Below, piece by piece: positions 11,327-22,238 of a DNA stretch of 64,000 nucleotides. Numbering within the stretch: position 1 is the first letter of the stretch; each line of letters starts with the position of its first letter. The notes under the pieces are model-generated. The model saw only the letters and a program-made list of their open reading frames with translations, had not been told where the DNA came from and made no database searches. The DNA comes from Channallabes apus. Taxonomy: Eukaryota; Chordata; Actinopteri; Siluriformes; Clariidae. The stretch is taken from NCBI GenBank assembly GCA_030522415.1, contig CM060113.1, forward strand, positions 18,396,651 to 18,460,650, given 5' to 3'. Both the position numbers and the translations under genes were made by a program.

Positions 11327-11825
11327 AACTATTTATTGCATTGTTTATGTTGTTTACAGTCAAGCCATCAACATACAATAAAATGTAAACATGAGATCTA
11401 AACTAAAAACTATGCTCCCTGTGCTGGTGCTGGCAATATCATCTCTTTGTTCTGCTGTCCCCGGCTCCCTCCCTGGTCCTGAATCTGCCCCTTCCTCTAC
11501 TCTCACTGTCTCAGAACAGACTCCTGAAGCAGAAAAAAATGCAGGAAAAGATGTTTTCCATACTCATACTAACTAACTTGTTTACATTACACTTGCTAAA
11601 TTGAAAGATCATACTGTAAATTGGTGAGCCTATTACTTTCTACTAAACAGCCACAACTCAAAAAACATTAAAGAAATTGTTCACCCCACAAAAATTGTAA
11701 AAAATCTGTCATTATCCCTTCAATAAAAGCACCACACTTACCTAACACTGTACATCTGATTGACCCTGGTCTACCTGTCCCTCAATAATTTCTGTCTCCT
11801 TTGCCTGTGATTGATATTGTGACAT
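11327..11825. repeat. Unclassified large repeat, unit C (internally deleted)
   Basis: 11327-11482 matches 2010-2165 of unit A, and 11783-11825 matches about 3247-3295. The intervening kilobase of A is replaced by 300 bp of unrelated sequence. It lies just upstream of unit D, so C and D are in direct tandem orientation. An ATG at 11391 opens 61 codons with the same signal-peptide-like start as in unit A but a different tail. On the minus strand, TTTTTTTCTGCTTCAG just upstream of the matching block looks like a splice acceptor. Confidence 0.6.
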
Positions 11826-12431
11826 TAGTATTTTCATAAGCACCCATTCTTAAAGCCAAATTTCCTTAATATGTGAACTTGTAATTACTTGGCGTTTAAG
11901 TCACTGAAAAATTATCTTATGTCCATTTATCTAGGACACTGCAAGGCAAGTTTATTTATACTGTAGCACATTTCATACACAATGGTCATTCAAATTGCTT
12001 TACATAAAGAAAGTAAAACTATCAAAAAATAATCACAACAATAAAAACAAGGAATAAAAAAAGGTTCAAAATTGTATTTAAAATTAATTAAGACACTTAG
12101 AACAGAATGGATATTGATTATACAAAAATATACAATTCGGACTAGGCACAGTGCTCATTTAGTAAATGTACAGCTAAACAATATGCTAATTGTGGCCGTT
12201 AATGTTAAGTTAACATTATGCCAAGTCGTCACAAATAAAACACTGCATGGGAAACTGTGTTTGTCGTGTTAATTGCAGTGCACTTTTTTCAGTGGATTTT
12301 TCCTCTACCGCGGATCAGTTTATCAACTTGTAATATATACATTTTAGGAATATATTAACATGTGCAGACATTTATTTGAGGGTGCGCTGCCCTCTCTTGC
12401 CCCTACGTAGAGCCTACACACACACACACAC

Positions 12432-12476
<45 letters not shown>

Positions 12477-12560
12477 ATATAAATACACATTTGAAATCTG
12501 CATCTACATTTTCTGTTACAAGTATAGAATTAGGTTCAGCTGAAACTCATGATCAATGGT

Positions 12561-12901
12561 GGTATCGATACTGACGTCACGATACTCGGCTGACGTCACT
12601 TCCTCCGTACGAGGACGCTGAGAAGCTGCTTTTTTCCGAGCTGCACCATACTGACCAACTTTTAAACTTTTTCGTCCCCTTACGAAGAGTGTACATAAAA
12701 CGGATAAGTATCTTATAATATATTTACTCGAAACGCGTGTTATATCGTTAAGTTTTAATTGTTTTGCAGCACACCGCTTTTAGCCGACATTAGCATCGCT
12801 AATTAGCATTAGCATCGCTAGCCCAGCTATCACGTTTGTTTGTTTGTTTGTAAAGCTTGTTTTCGCTTCCTCACACCGATTATTTTCCGTGTTTAGACAC
12901 C
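12561..12901 (+). promoter_or_regulatory. L2 5' region with paired CRE palindromes
   Basis: Two perfect 8-bp cAMP-response elements (TGACGTCA) lie at 12572-12579 and 12591-12598, 19 bp apart, followed at once by an ETS-like CTTCCTCC. LINEs need a promoter inside their 5' UTR, and CREB/ATF sites within 40 bp of the first base fit that role. An AGCATTAGCATCGCTA-type motif repeats at about 12788-12820. There is no TATA box close to the start. The regulatory role is inferred. Confidence 0.55.
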
Positions 12902-13825
12902 ATGTCGGTTGTGATTCTGCCTCTGAGTGCAGGTGAGGAGACATTGGAGCTGCACTCGGTGGATTTGGAGGTGGAGGCCGTGGAGAAGCTGATCCGTGAG
13001 CTACAGGTGAAGCTGGCCCGGTTACAGCAGCGGAAAGCCACGCTGGAATCGACGCAGACCGACGCTCACCTGTCCCAGGTAAATTCTCGGCGTGAGAATT
13101 CTCCTACAACCTCAACCCCGCGTGTTTCTCTGCCCAGGTCCAACACACCAAGGACGCAGCCCGCCCAGTGTTCCTACACCCCGGCGCCGGGATACCACGG
13201 ACCCTGGATACAGGAGCGGCGGAAGAAGCACGCCAAGCCCCGGGCGAGGACCTCTCCCCCTCCACCACCACCACCCGTCTTCGACATCTCGACCCAAAAC
13301 CGCTTCGCTCCTCTCCGCGAGACGGCACAAGACGTCCTGGTCATCGGAGACTCCATCGTTCGTCACGTGCGTGCTACCACGGCTAAAGGTAAGGTGCACA
13401 CACGCTTTTTACCTGGTGCACGTGTTCTTGATGTTGCTGCACAGGTGCCTGCTGCCCTGAGGAGGAACATTGGAGCTGTGGTTCTTCATGCCGGCACGAA
13501 CGACACCAGGCTGAGGCAGACGGAGATCCTAAAGAAGGACTTCAGGAGCCTGGTCGAGAAGGTCCGCAGCACATCACCCACGACAAGGATCATCGTATCT
13601 GGACCGCTTCCCACATTTCAGCGAGGAATCGAGAAGTTCAGTACATTATTTGCTTTTAATGAATGGTTACAATCTTGGTGTCAACAACAGAAATTACGCT
13701 TTGTTGATAACTGGAATGTTTTCTGGGAGCGTCCTAGGCTCTATCACACCGATGGCCTACACCCTAGCAGAGCTGGAGCAGCGGTCCTCTCTGACAACAT
13801 CTCCAGAACACTACGAACCATCTGA
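12902..13825 (+). CDS. L2 ORF1: coiled coil plus SGNH (GDSL) esterase
   Basis: 307 codons from ATG 12902 (context GACACCATG) to TGA 13823-13825. Residues 20-60 form a leucine-rich, probably coiled-coil segment (LIRELQVKLARLQQR). A proline-rich linker follows (PPPPPPPV). Residues about 145-305 carry an SGNH hydrolase fold: block I GDSIVRH with the nucleophile near Ser151, the GTND oxyanion motif near 198-201, and DGLHP with Asp284 and His287. Esterase-type ORF1 proteins are known in CR1/L2 LINEs and are thought to act as RNA-binding chaperones that may contact membranes. The frame continues past the TGA into ORF2, so a readthrough fusion is possible. An open frame runs 45 nt upstream of the ATG but has no AUG. 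Confidence 0.9.
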   Translation: MSVVILPLSAGEETLELHSVDLEVEAVEKLIRELQVKLARLQQRKATLESTQTDAHLSQVNSRRENSPTTSTPRVSLPRSNTPRTQPAQCSYTPAPGYHGPWIQERRKKHAKPRARTSPPPPPPPVFDISTQNRFAPLRETAQDVLVIGDSIVRHVRATTAKGKVHTRFLPGARVLDVAAQVPAALRRNIGAVVLHAGTNDTRLRQTEILKKDFRSLVEKVRSTSPTTRIIVSGPLPTFQRGIEKFSTLFAFNEWLQSWCQQQKLRFVDNWNVFWERPRLYHTDGLHPSRAGAAVLSDNISRTLRTI

Positions 13826-16800
13826 CTGGCGGTAAGTCATACTGTAGATTCCAAACATATTAGACACATCACAACTCACCGTAGTGATAGACGCACACAC
13901 ATAGCTTGTCCTATAGAAACTGTGTCTGTTCCCCGAATACTGAGAAAAAAGAATAAATTTGTTAAATTTGCCCGAAACAATCTGATAACCATAAAACCAG
14001 AAAAAGGCAAAATAAGTAGTCAAAATCCACCTCTAAAGTTTGGACTACTCAACATTAGATCCCTTGCGCCTAAAGCACTTATTGTTAATGAAATTATCTC
14101 AGATTATTGCCTTGACGCACTCTGTCTCACTGAAACCTGGCTTAAACCAAATGAATATTTTGGTCTGAATGAGTCTACTCCGTCAGGATATTTCTATAAG
14201 CACGAGCCCCGTCTAATTGGTCGCGGTGGTGGTGTCGCCACTATCTACAATGATGTACTCACTGTTACCCAGAAAATAAGGCCCAGGTTTAATTCATTTG
14301 AAGTGCTTATCATTAATGTTGCACTAAATGAAATACGTAATAAACCCTTGCTATATTTTACCCTGGCCACCGTGTACAGACCCCCGGGGCCATATGGCGA
14401 TTTTCTTAAAGAATTTGGACATCTGCTATCAGACCTATTGGTTAACTCTGACAAAGTATTGATAGTAGGAGACTTTAACACTCATGTAGATGATGCTAAC
14501 GACACTTTAGCACTCACATTTATGGATTTACTAAATTCCTTTGGGGTTAAGCAAAATATAATTGGAGCAACTCACCGCTTTAATCATACGCTAGATTTAA
14601 TTATATCCCATGGTATAGATGTCTCTAATATAGAGATCATACCTCAAAGTGATGATATCACAGATCATCACCTCCTGACATATACTCTACCCGTAGAACA
14701 GATTAGCTGTGTCTCCCCACGTTATCAATCTGTTAGAAATATGAATCCCACCACTAAAGACAGATTAACAAGTAATCTGCCGGATCTGTCCCAATTTCTT
14801 ATCAGACCCCTAAATGCAGATGATCTAGATGAAGTGACTAGCAGCATGGGCACTATTTTTACCAGTACATTAGACACTGTTGCTCCCATCAGATTAAAAA
14901 AAGTCAGAGATAAAACATTGGCACCGTGGTACAACAGTCATACTCGCGCCCTAAAGAGAGCAACCCGTAACCTCGAGCGAAAATGGAGGAAAACTAAATT
15001 AGAAGTCTTTCGAATTGCATATAAAGACAGTATGTGCAGCTATAGACAGGCTCTAAAAACTGCTAGGACCGAGCATCTTAGCCAACTGATAGCAAGAAAC
15101 CAAAACAATCCCAGGTTCTTATTTAGTACAGTGGCTCGCCTAACAAAACCTAAGATGCCCGCAGAGAGTATCCCATCACAGTTTAGAAGTGAAGACTTTA
15201 TGGACTTCTTTAATGAAAAAATCAATAATATCAGGAAGAAAATAACGGAGGTTCAACCTCTAATAGTATCTCACGATCCAGTTCAGCCTATAGCTTCACA
15301 TTTAGATTTTCACTGCTTTACAGGTATAGGACAGGAAGAGCTGTATAAACTCATCACCTCGGCTAAATCAACAACGTGCCTGTTAGACCCAATCCCAACC
15401 AGATTTTTAAAAGAAGTGATGCTTACGGTTGGAGAGCCACTCCTAAACATTATTAATTCTTCATTACATCTAGGTCACGTCCCTAAACCTTTCAAGTTAG
15501 CAGTTATTAAGCCGCTTCTTAAAAAATCTAATTTGGACGCGAATGAAATAAAAAATTACAGACCGATTTCAAACCTCCCGTTCATATCAAAAATACTAGA
15601 AAAAGTAGTATCAACTCAAATTTGCACATTCTTGCAGGATAACAACATCCTTGAAGAATTTCAGTCAGGTTTCAGGCCCCATCATAGCACAGAAACTGCA
15701 CTAGTTAAGATTACAAATGACTTGTTTTTAGCTTCAGACCAAGGCTGCATCTCATTGCTAGTCCTGCTTGATCTTAGTGCTGCATTCGACACTATAGATC
15801 ATAATATTCTCATAGATCGCTTACAAAATTATATAGGTATTCAGGGACAGGCATTAAAATGGTTTAGATCTTACCTGTCTGATCGCTACCATTTTGTAGA
15901 TCTAAATGGAGAACCGTCTGGTATAATTCCAGTGAAATATGGGGTCCCACAAGGGTCAGTTTTAGGACCTCTGTTGTTCTCAATATACATGCTTCCCTTG
16001 GGTAACATCATTAGAAGACATGGGATTAGTTTCCATTGTTATGCTGATGATACCCAATTATATATCTCAACTAAACCAGACGAAATACCTAAGTTGTCTA
16101 GATTAACTGAGTGTGTCCAGGACATAAAAGATTGGATGACCAATAACTTTCTTTTATTAAATTCAGATAAGACAGAGATATTACTTATTGGCCCAAAAAC
16201 CAGCACACAACAGCTTTCAAAATTCAGCTTGCGCTTAGAAGGATGTACTGTTATTACCAGCTCAGCAGTAAAAGATCTGGGAGTAATATTAGACAGTAAC
16301 TTGTCTTTTGAAAATCACATTTCAAATATCACAAAAACAGCCTTTTTCCATCTTCGAAATATTGCTAAACTTAGGAACATCTTATCCGTATCTGATGCAG
16401 AAAAACTAGTTCATGCATTCATGACCTCCAGACTGGACTATTGTAATGCATTACTAGGTGGTTGTCCTGCATCCTCAATAAACAAGCTTCAGTTAATCCA
16501 AAATGCAGCTGCCAGGGTTCTCACTAGATCCAGAAAATATGATCATATAACCCCAATACTATCATCCCTGCACTGGCTACCTGTTCAGTTTAGAATAAAT
16601 TACAAAATAGTATTACTTACATACAAAGCCTTAAATGGTTTAGCTCCCACATACCTAACCAGTCTTCTGATACGCTACAATCCACCACGCGCCTTAAGAT
16701 CACAAAGCTCCGGACTTCTGGTAGTTCCCAGAATTTCAAAATCTACAAAAGGGGGTAGGGCTTTTTCATATTTAGCTCCAAAGCTTTGGAATAGCCTTCC

Positions 16801-16882
16801 AGACAGTGTTCGGGGAGCAGACACGGTTTCTCAGTTCAAAAGTAGACTCAAGACGTATCTTTTTAATCTGGCATACACATAA
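13826..16882 (+). CDS. L2 ORF2: AP endonuclease and reverse transcriptase
   Basis: 1018 sense codons in the same frame as ORF1, directly after its TGA, ending TAA 16880-16882. Endonuclease signatures: LLNIRSL, LTETW at about 14126-14140 (catalytic Glu), GRGGG, YRPPGP, GDFN near 14469 and a DDITDHH cluster near 14655. Reverse transcriptase: [19 protein letters not shown] near 15766 (motif A), [10 protein letters not shown] (motif B), YADD at 16040-16051 (catalytic), then the usual L2 C-terminal LDYCNALL and LHWLPV segments. It nicks target DNA and primes reverse transcription there. The first in-frame AUG is at 14522, inside the endonuclease, so a normal AUG start would not give an active enzyme. 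Expression by readthrough of the ORF1 stop or by a non-AUG start is inferred. Confidence 0.92.
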   Translation: MAVSHTVDSKHIRHITTHRSDRRTHIACPIETVSVPRILRKKNKFVKFARNNLITIKPEKGKISSQNPPLKFGLLNIRSLAPKALIVNEIISDYCLDALCLTETWLKPNEYFGLNESTPSGYFYKHEPRLIGRGGGVATIYNDVLTVTQKIRPRFNSFEVLIINVALNEIRNKPLLYFTLATVYRPPGPYGDFLKEFGHLLSDLLVNSDKVLIVGDFNTHVDDANDTLALTFMDLLNSFGVKQNIIGATHRFNHTLDLIISHGIDVSNIEIIPQSDDITDHHLLTYTLPVEQISCVSPRYQSVRNMNPTTKDRLTSNLPDLSQFLIRPLNADDLDEVTSSMGTIFTSTLDTVAPIRLKKVRDKTLAPWYNSHTRALKRATRNLERKWRKTKLEVFRIAYKDSMCSYRQALKTARTEHLSQLIARNQNNPRFLFSTVARLTKPKMPAESIPSQFRSEDFMDFFNEKINNIRKKITEVQPLIVSHDPVQPIASHLDFHCFTGIGQEELYKLITSAKSTTCLLDPIPTRFLKEVMLTVGEPLLNIINSSLHLGHVPKPFKLAVIKPLLKKSNLDANEIKNYRPISNLPFISKILEKVVSTQICTFLQDNNILEEFQSGFRPHHSTETALVKITNDLFLASDQGCISLLVLLDLSAAFDTIDHNILIDRLQNYIGIQGQALKWFRSYLSDRYHFVDLNGEPSGIIPVKYGVPQGSVLGPLLFSIYMLPLGNIIRRHGISFHCYADDTQLYISTKPDEIPKLSRLTECVQDIKDWMTNNFLLLNSDKTEILLIGPKTSTQQLSKFSLRLEGCTVITSSAVKDLGVILDSNLSFENHISNITKTAFFHLRNIAKLRNILSVSDAEKLVHAFMTSRLDYCNALLGGCPASSINKLQLIQNAAARVLTRSRKYDHITPILSSLHWLPVQFRINYKIVLLTYKALNGLAPTYLTSLLIRYNPPRALRSQSSGLLVVPRISKSTKGGRAFSYLAPKLWNSLPDSVRGADTVSQFKSRLKTYLFNLAYT

Positions 16883-17529
16883 CTCATCCCAGTACTCATA
16901 CTCCAGTACACCTATACCGAATGGCAACTACGCTAATTCTCCCCATCTGTTCTGTATTTCTCTACCCATCCCGAGGCATCGGGAGATTTTGCCAGCTTCA
17001 GTAGACAAAGGCCGACCCTGCGAGGTTCCTGAGGCATCCAGAGAAGGACCAGCTCCAGCTGGATTCAGCTTTATGATGGTTGGAGCTACACATGCTGCTC
17101 CTGTGCTTCCAGTGATCCAGACCTCATCTGCCCTCTGCACCTACTGACTCGTCCCTATGTTGAACTGGTCTTCATGTCAATTTAAATAATTTCTGTCATA
17201 TTGAATTTTCACCTGCACAACACACAAGATGTTATATCATTTCTATCTGTTATCGCCCAAATGAGGATGGGTTCCCTGTTGAGTCTGGTTCCTCTCAAGG
17301 TTTCTTCCTATTGCCATCTCAGGGAGTTTTTCCTTGCCACCGTCGCCGTCACCCTTGGCTTGCTCATCAGAGAAATTTCATTCATTCGTCTCATTATTAT
17401 CTGCACATTTTTCTCACACATCCACACTTCCAATTATTTTCTTTTCTATAATTATTATTATTTGTTTTTATTTATTTATTTTCTATTATAATTTTATTTA
17501 TTTATTTATTTATTATTTTATATATAATT

Positions 17530-17582
<53 letters not shown>

Positions 17583-17718
17583 ATTATTATTATGATTATT
17601 ATTATTTTTATTTTATTTATTTTTTTTTGTTAAATTTCTTTAATTTTTGTGAAGCTGCTTTGAGACAATGACCATTGTTAAAAGCGCTATATAAATAAAA
17701 TTGAATTGAATTGAATTG
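16883..17718 (+). other. L2 copy 1 3' UTR and tail
   Basis: Non-coding. It contains the fish L2 3' block (GGTTTCTTCCTATTGCC and GAGTTTTTCCTTGCCACC), an (AT)n tract at 17534-17578, TTA-rich low-complexity sequence, then TTGAGACAATG and the GAATT-repeat tail. The 3' end matches the ends of the L2 copies near 31270-31532 and 53370-53608, the region the reverse transcriptase is expected to recognise. Confidence 0.85.
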
Positions 17719-18274
17719 AAATGGTAGGGTACTTATGTAGTGATAATTAGTTTCAGCCAAATCATTAAAACTAACAATGGACTATGACACTCTTGAGAGG
17801 GGATATGAAGGTGTTATTCATTTATTTATTCTCTACAAGGGTGCGAACTACAATACAGACCAAACTATAACTTTCTCTTACTACTATAAAAATTCTAAAT
17901 ATAAACAAACAAAATACAGCTTTTTTTCCTCAGAGGTAAACGGAAAAGTGAAGTTGTTCAGCTGTTTACTGTCACTGCAGCTTCTTCAAAGATGTTCAGT
18001 GTCACTATGCAGATGTTACACTCAGTGGAGTTACCGAAATCTTTGGTTTAGTTCTCATTGAGTTGCCACACATCATTTCCACATTTCACTCGCTTTTGTG
18101 TTACGCTCTTATGTGAGCATAAACAGTGAAACATTCCACAGGTTTATAATACACCGCGGCCAAGTGAACCACGTTCCCGTCGAACGAAACGAGGCATAAT
18201 CGTGGTGTTTGCTTCGGTTATGACACACCATAGTTTATTACCTGCTGTGGTAGATCTGAATATTTATTCAAACA

Positions 18275-18808
18275 CAGTGGTGTCAAAAGTATTCACATTC
18301 ATTACTTGAGTAGAAGTATAGATACTAGGGTTCAAAAATACTTCAACCCAACCTTTGTACTTAAGTAAAAGTTTAAAAGTACTGGTTTCAAAACTACTTA
18401 AAGTATAAAAGTAATAGTACCATGAGGGGCGACAAAAGCATTAAGGTCTCGCTTTCTGTGCGCGTTCTGATCATGTGACGGGGGGGGGGGGGCGTTGTGC
18501 GCGTTCTGATCATGTGACGGGGGGGGGGGGGGGGCGTTGTGCGCATTCTGATCATGTGACGGGGGGGGGGGCGTTGTGCGCGTTCTTATCGTGCGACCGG
18601 GGGGGTTGCGCGTTCTGATCATAAAAATAGAGTAATGAGGCTATTTTTAATAAGTAAGGAGTAGAAAGTACAGATAATTGCGTGAAAATGTAAGGAGTAG
18701 AAGTAAAAAGTCGGCTGAAAAATAATTACTCCAGTAAAGTATAGATACCCAAAATTTCTACTTAAGTAAGGTAACGAAGTATTTGTACTTCGTTACTTGA
18801 CACCTCTG
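18275..18808. mobile_element. hAT MITE, copy A
   Basis: 534 bp with ends CAGTGGTGTCAA and TTGACACCTCTG, flanked by the exact 8-bp duplication TTCAAACA (18267-18274 and 18809-18816). The same sequence occurs once, without an insert, at 1502-1509 in unit A. 8-bp duplications and CAG-type ends indicate hAT. No transposase. The interior reads as alternating ACTTAAAGTA/TACTTAAGTA-like steps plus a G-run minisatellite. A second copy lies inverted at 43546-44138. Confidence 0.92.
18455..18620. repeat. G-run minisatellite inside hAT MITE A
   Basis: Four units of about 35-50 bp, each TGCGCGTTCTGATCATGTGAC (with variants) followed by 7-14 consecutive Gs and CGTTG. Copy B carries the complementary array with C-runs at 43740-43925, with a different number and length of units. 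Confidence 0.9.
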
Positions 18809-19742
18809 TTCAAACACAATAATAAAGCTTTATATCCTCAGGAGGGCTCAGTACATTGTTTTAGCGATAGTTTCACGGAAGCGAGTTCAGAACTAATCTA
18901 AAAAAAAAAATAAAAAAAAACATCCGAAGCTTCAAATAGAATGAACGAACTAATGAATTTTCTTAAAACGTTAGAAAATTAAGTAGAGCTAAATCCCTAA
19001 ATCTCCTTATAAAATATCGCTGATTATCAATGCGAGAATGAATGGCGAATTGTCATATGGCGAGGGATAGGCTTCAGTGGAATTGATATAATTGATATAT
19101 ATGTAATTGATATACTGTATATACAGACGTGTGTGTGTCATTTTAATTCAAATGAACATTTTAATGCTTTCTGATACACTTATCAACTTATCCACATACA
19201 CTTATCAACACAAACTCTCCGTGCACGCACACACAATCTCTAAAAAATTAATATTAATAACATACATATACAAATAAACAAATGTACGTGTAATAAAAGT
19301 AGTCGTGATGTCAGTACTCGCCCAGCAAACCAGCCTTTTCCAGCGGCTTAAAACGTATGAATTATCTTCAAATATACAAAAAAAAGCGAAAAGACACTCG
19401 ATTATTTTGCATAGGTTATTTGTTTAATTCAAAAAGTTCGTAAAAACACTTTAAAACGAGAGAAAATCTGTTAAAATCCTCGTTCGCCTTCTCAGCGTTA
19501 GGTTGCGAGTGACGTCATGATTTGAATCTGCGCGCCACCGGGGAAACATAGGGAAACTGACTTTCCCGGACCACCGGCTTTTAGATAAAGTCCTTCCATG
19601 CGCCATCTGGCGGATATTCAGTGAAGCACAACACATTAATTTTAAATTCCCGAATGTTGCCTCCGGCAAGTCGCGGCACGCCGCACGCTAAATTGCGGCC
19701 TCTCGCGGGAAAACACGCGCAGTCTTAAAGGCGACATCTGTA

Positions 19743-20639
19743 CAGTTCTTTTATACTTTAACACATGATTTTTCAGCATTGCATCAGCATTTGTTTCTCT
19801 GTGGCTGTAATGTAATGCCAGATAAGACGTTCATTCTCAATCACTCTCATTCATACCACATGTCACTCAAAGGCCCAATATTTTTTTTTTCCCTCATCCT
19901 TTTATCCAATAACACTAGGAGTGTCTCTACTGTGATTAAGGGACATTACTGTGACACTTTACTGTGCTACATTTTCTCATGTGCACACTCCTTGTATCCA
20001 CATTAACTACACATCTGAGCTTATCTTTAAAAAAATGAGATATGTGACACATACCTAATATCATAATGTGTTTACTGGTATATATTTGTCTATCACCGTA
20101 GCATTTACTGAACTCACAGTTGAAGTGCAGAGCTTCCATTCATACACATGACGGATCACATTTCACAAGAGTGAAATCCTCAGGCTCAATACTGGTTTAG
20201 TCTCAAGAGTTTTATACCTAATTTACATATGAAATCTTCACCCCAATAGATTTACTGGGCAGCAATAAGAGGAAAAAATCTAAATTTATCATGTACACCT
20301 GGAAAAAGCCACACGCTTGGCTTTATGAGGCTCTTTTCAGCTGCATGTCCTGAAGTGCCCACAGAGTTCAGGAATCTGCCACTCTGTTTCACTAAACTGT
20401 CAAATTCACACACTTTAATGACTGAATGACCTGCATGGAATGTAGCAAAATGAATTTTGTTTGTCATGGAGCTGCAATTCCATTCTTGGCATTTTACTGA
20501 TACTGTATACTTCAAGATCATACGTAGCATGTGTGGATGTTTCTAAGATACAAACGTGAATTGAATCATTGAAAAAGATAGCAAGCTTTTCTTCATTGCG
20601 ATCAGAGCGAGAAGTGTTAGTAGGAAAAAATTTTTTTTT
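19743..20639. other. No gene recognised
   Basis: Between the end of unit D and the broken 3' side of the retroviral gag. Short frames only. T/A homopolymers at 19879-19890 and 20626-20641 bracket it. The latter marks where similarity to retroviral coding sequence stops. Confidence 0.45.
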
Positions 20640-20691
20640 TTGACTCACCCTCTCCTTCGGGTCTGCTCCCCACGCCCCCGGCCTTTTTCTG

Positions 20692-21576
20692 TCAATTTCC
20701 ACCCTGATCCTCACCTCTCCTAATCCATTCCTCTCCTCTGCTCCTTCTCGGACAGTCTCTAATCCAATGGTCTTCACTTCCGCATGCATAACAGCCATTT
20801 GTTCTCCCACGTCCACGGCCTCCTCGTCCTCTTCCACGTCTCCTGTACTGTACATCCGCAGTTTGTCTTACCATCTGCAACACTGCCAGCTGTGCATTGT
20901 GACTCTGGTCTTCTCTCTTCTTGTTGCGCTTATCTTTTTCTTGTGATACCAGCTTTTCCGCGTGTATTGCATGTTGTTCAATGAGACTAAGTTTTCCAGT
21001 GTCCCATCCAACGCATGTGTTTTTCACCTTCTGAGCGATGTCCTCCTGTAATCCATTCATGAAACTGTTCCTCAAATGTGCTTCATACGGTGAGATTGCT
21101 GCCACAGACATGACTGCAGGCCTCTCCAACCCGCTGTTTGCATCATGTACCTCAGTGAGACGGGTGAGATATTGTGACACGCTCTCTCCTGGTTGTTGTT
21201 TGCACATTGATATTTTAGTCATATCCATTTTTGCTGGGAACGCTTCTTTAAACGCTGCTGTAAGGCACACCACAAAACCGTTAAATGCTTGGTTTTCTTC
21301 ATGATCAGCCTGAGCTCGCCGTGCGAAAACATTGCCCGTTGGCCAGGAATACTTAATCTTTGCAAAGTCCGCACCTAGTTTTCTTCCCAACAGTCGTCGC
21401 ATTTCATAAGATGTCGGGCGAAACTCTGAGCAAAATCTGCTCATTTCATCACCGAATTTCTGTCCTCCCGTCTCTCTCGGGTCTGGGAGTTGTCCATGTG
21501 CATTTTCGATATCCTTTATTGTCCATTGTCGGTGAACAAGCATCGCTGTGCCATCCGCCCCTGCTACTTCCAGCAT
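20692..21576 (-). pseudogene. gag: ERV gag: capsid and nucleocapsid
   Basis: An open minus-strand frame of 294 residues. The middle has capsid-like helices, including a GESVSQYLTRL segment that resembles the conserved region of gamma-type capsids. It is followed by a basic lysine/arginine linker, an RGRG-rich stretch and one zinc knuckle of the CX2CX4HX4C type (CYACGSEDHWIRDC). It would assemble the particle and package RNA. The frame ends soon after the knuckle, and retroviral similarity stops at about 20640, so protease and polymerase are missing. It lies 1.2 kb downstream of the LTR and PBS, the correct position for gag. Confidence 0.82.
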
Positions 21577-21965
21577 TGGAGCAGTGATTACTTGATGAAC
21601 ACTTCCTGTAGCTCCTAAGAGTTCCTCTCTCTCGTCCTCGCTGGCATCAGGTGGTGGTTGTCGATCAGCCTTTTCTCTTTTCAGCTGAGCCTTGGTTCGA
21701 GTATGTGACGAAATTTGAGACAGAGCCGTGCTTGCTGTGCTGGGGCCTGCTGAGAAGTCTCTTGTCCATGCTGTCTTACTGGATCTGCTGAAGGGGCTAT
21801 CTGTCTAAGAGCTGGGGGTCGCGGGGGGCAGCCGTCCAGGTCGGGATCTGAAACAGACTTAGCAAACTGAAAATAATCAATGTTTTGTGCTTGCATTTTA
21901 GGTTGTATGCGTTTTTCTCTAAGTTCTGCTTCTGCCTTCCACATATTAAATCCTACCCAATTAAT
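21577..21965 (-). pseudogene. gag: ERV gag 5' part (matrix region), frame-broken
   Basis: A short open frame (21944-21681) begins near the expected gag start and includes a proline-rich PPRPPAL stretch typical of the region between matrix and capsid. It is out of frame with, and separated by stops from, the capsid frame. Assignment rests mainly on position. Confidence 0.5.
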
Positions 21966-22238
21966 GTTTACTTTGTTTTTCTTTTTGTTATTGTAATTAT
22001 CTATCTACACATGATTCACACATCCACAACTCCAAAGCAATCTCAGTAATTAATAATTCTACATTTCTCTTTTTTTTTTTCTTTTGTTTTCCCTGGATTT
22101 CCACATTTCTCAAACATAATTTAGATGTTATCTTTACCAAGGAACGCCACAAGAGTAACAATCTTTTTTTTTTTTTTTGCTGTTACCCATGATTTTTACT
22201 TGTCAATTTACGCGTGCCACTAACTCACAGTGCTCTCA

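Larger units (their letters stand above)
12561..17718 (+). mobile_element. L2-clade LINE, apparently intact (L2 copy 1)
   Basis: About 5.16 kb with a 5' region, ORF1 (esterase type), ORF2 (endonuclease plus reverse transcriptase), a 3' UTR and a tail ending GAATTGAATTGAATTGAA. The 3' UTR carries the fish L2 block TCAAGGTTTCTTCCTATT, then GCTTTGAGACAATG and AAAGCGCTATATAAAT. AATGGT flanks both sides (12555-12560 and 17719-17724). The same flanks without the insert occur at about 745-760 in unit A, apart from two or three bases at the joint. No frame breaks are seen within either ORF, so this copy is a candidate recent and possibly mobile element. Confidence 0.92.
12304..19742. repeat. Unclassified large repeat, unit D, split by two insertions
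   Basis: Matches unit A from 478 to 1846 and from 3395 to 3567. It is interrupted by an L2 LINE (12561-17718) and a hAT MITE (18275-18808), both precisely absent from unit A. 19291-19569 has no counterpart in A. The right end GGCGACATCTG|TA is identical to that of A, so both copies share one terminus. Confidence 0.7.

Noticed and set aside
12857..13836. Several overlapping open frames on both strands inside L2 ORF1
   Set aside because: Shadows of the GC-rich ORF1 coding region. Only the frame with SGNH motifs is coding.
13826..13840. GCG|GTAAGT after the ORF1 stop as a splice donor that could fuse ORF1 to ORF2
   Set aside because: The donor lies downstream of the TGA, so splicing there would not remove the stop. 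I saw no matching need for it.
18398..18622. Proline-rich ORF with repeated DQNAHNAPPPP units (also 43732-43935)
   Set aside because: Translation of the hAT MITE minisatellite. No codon-level conservation between copies.
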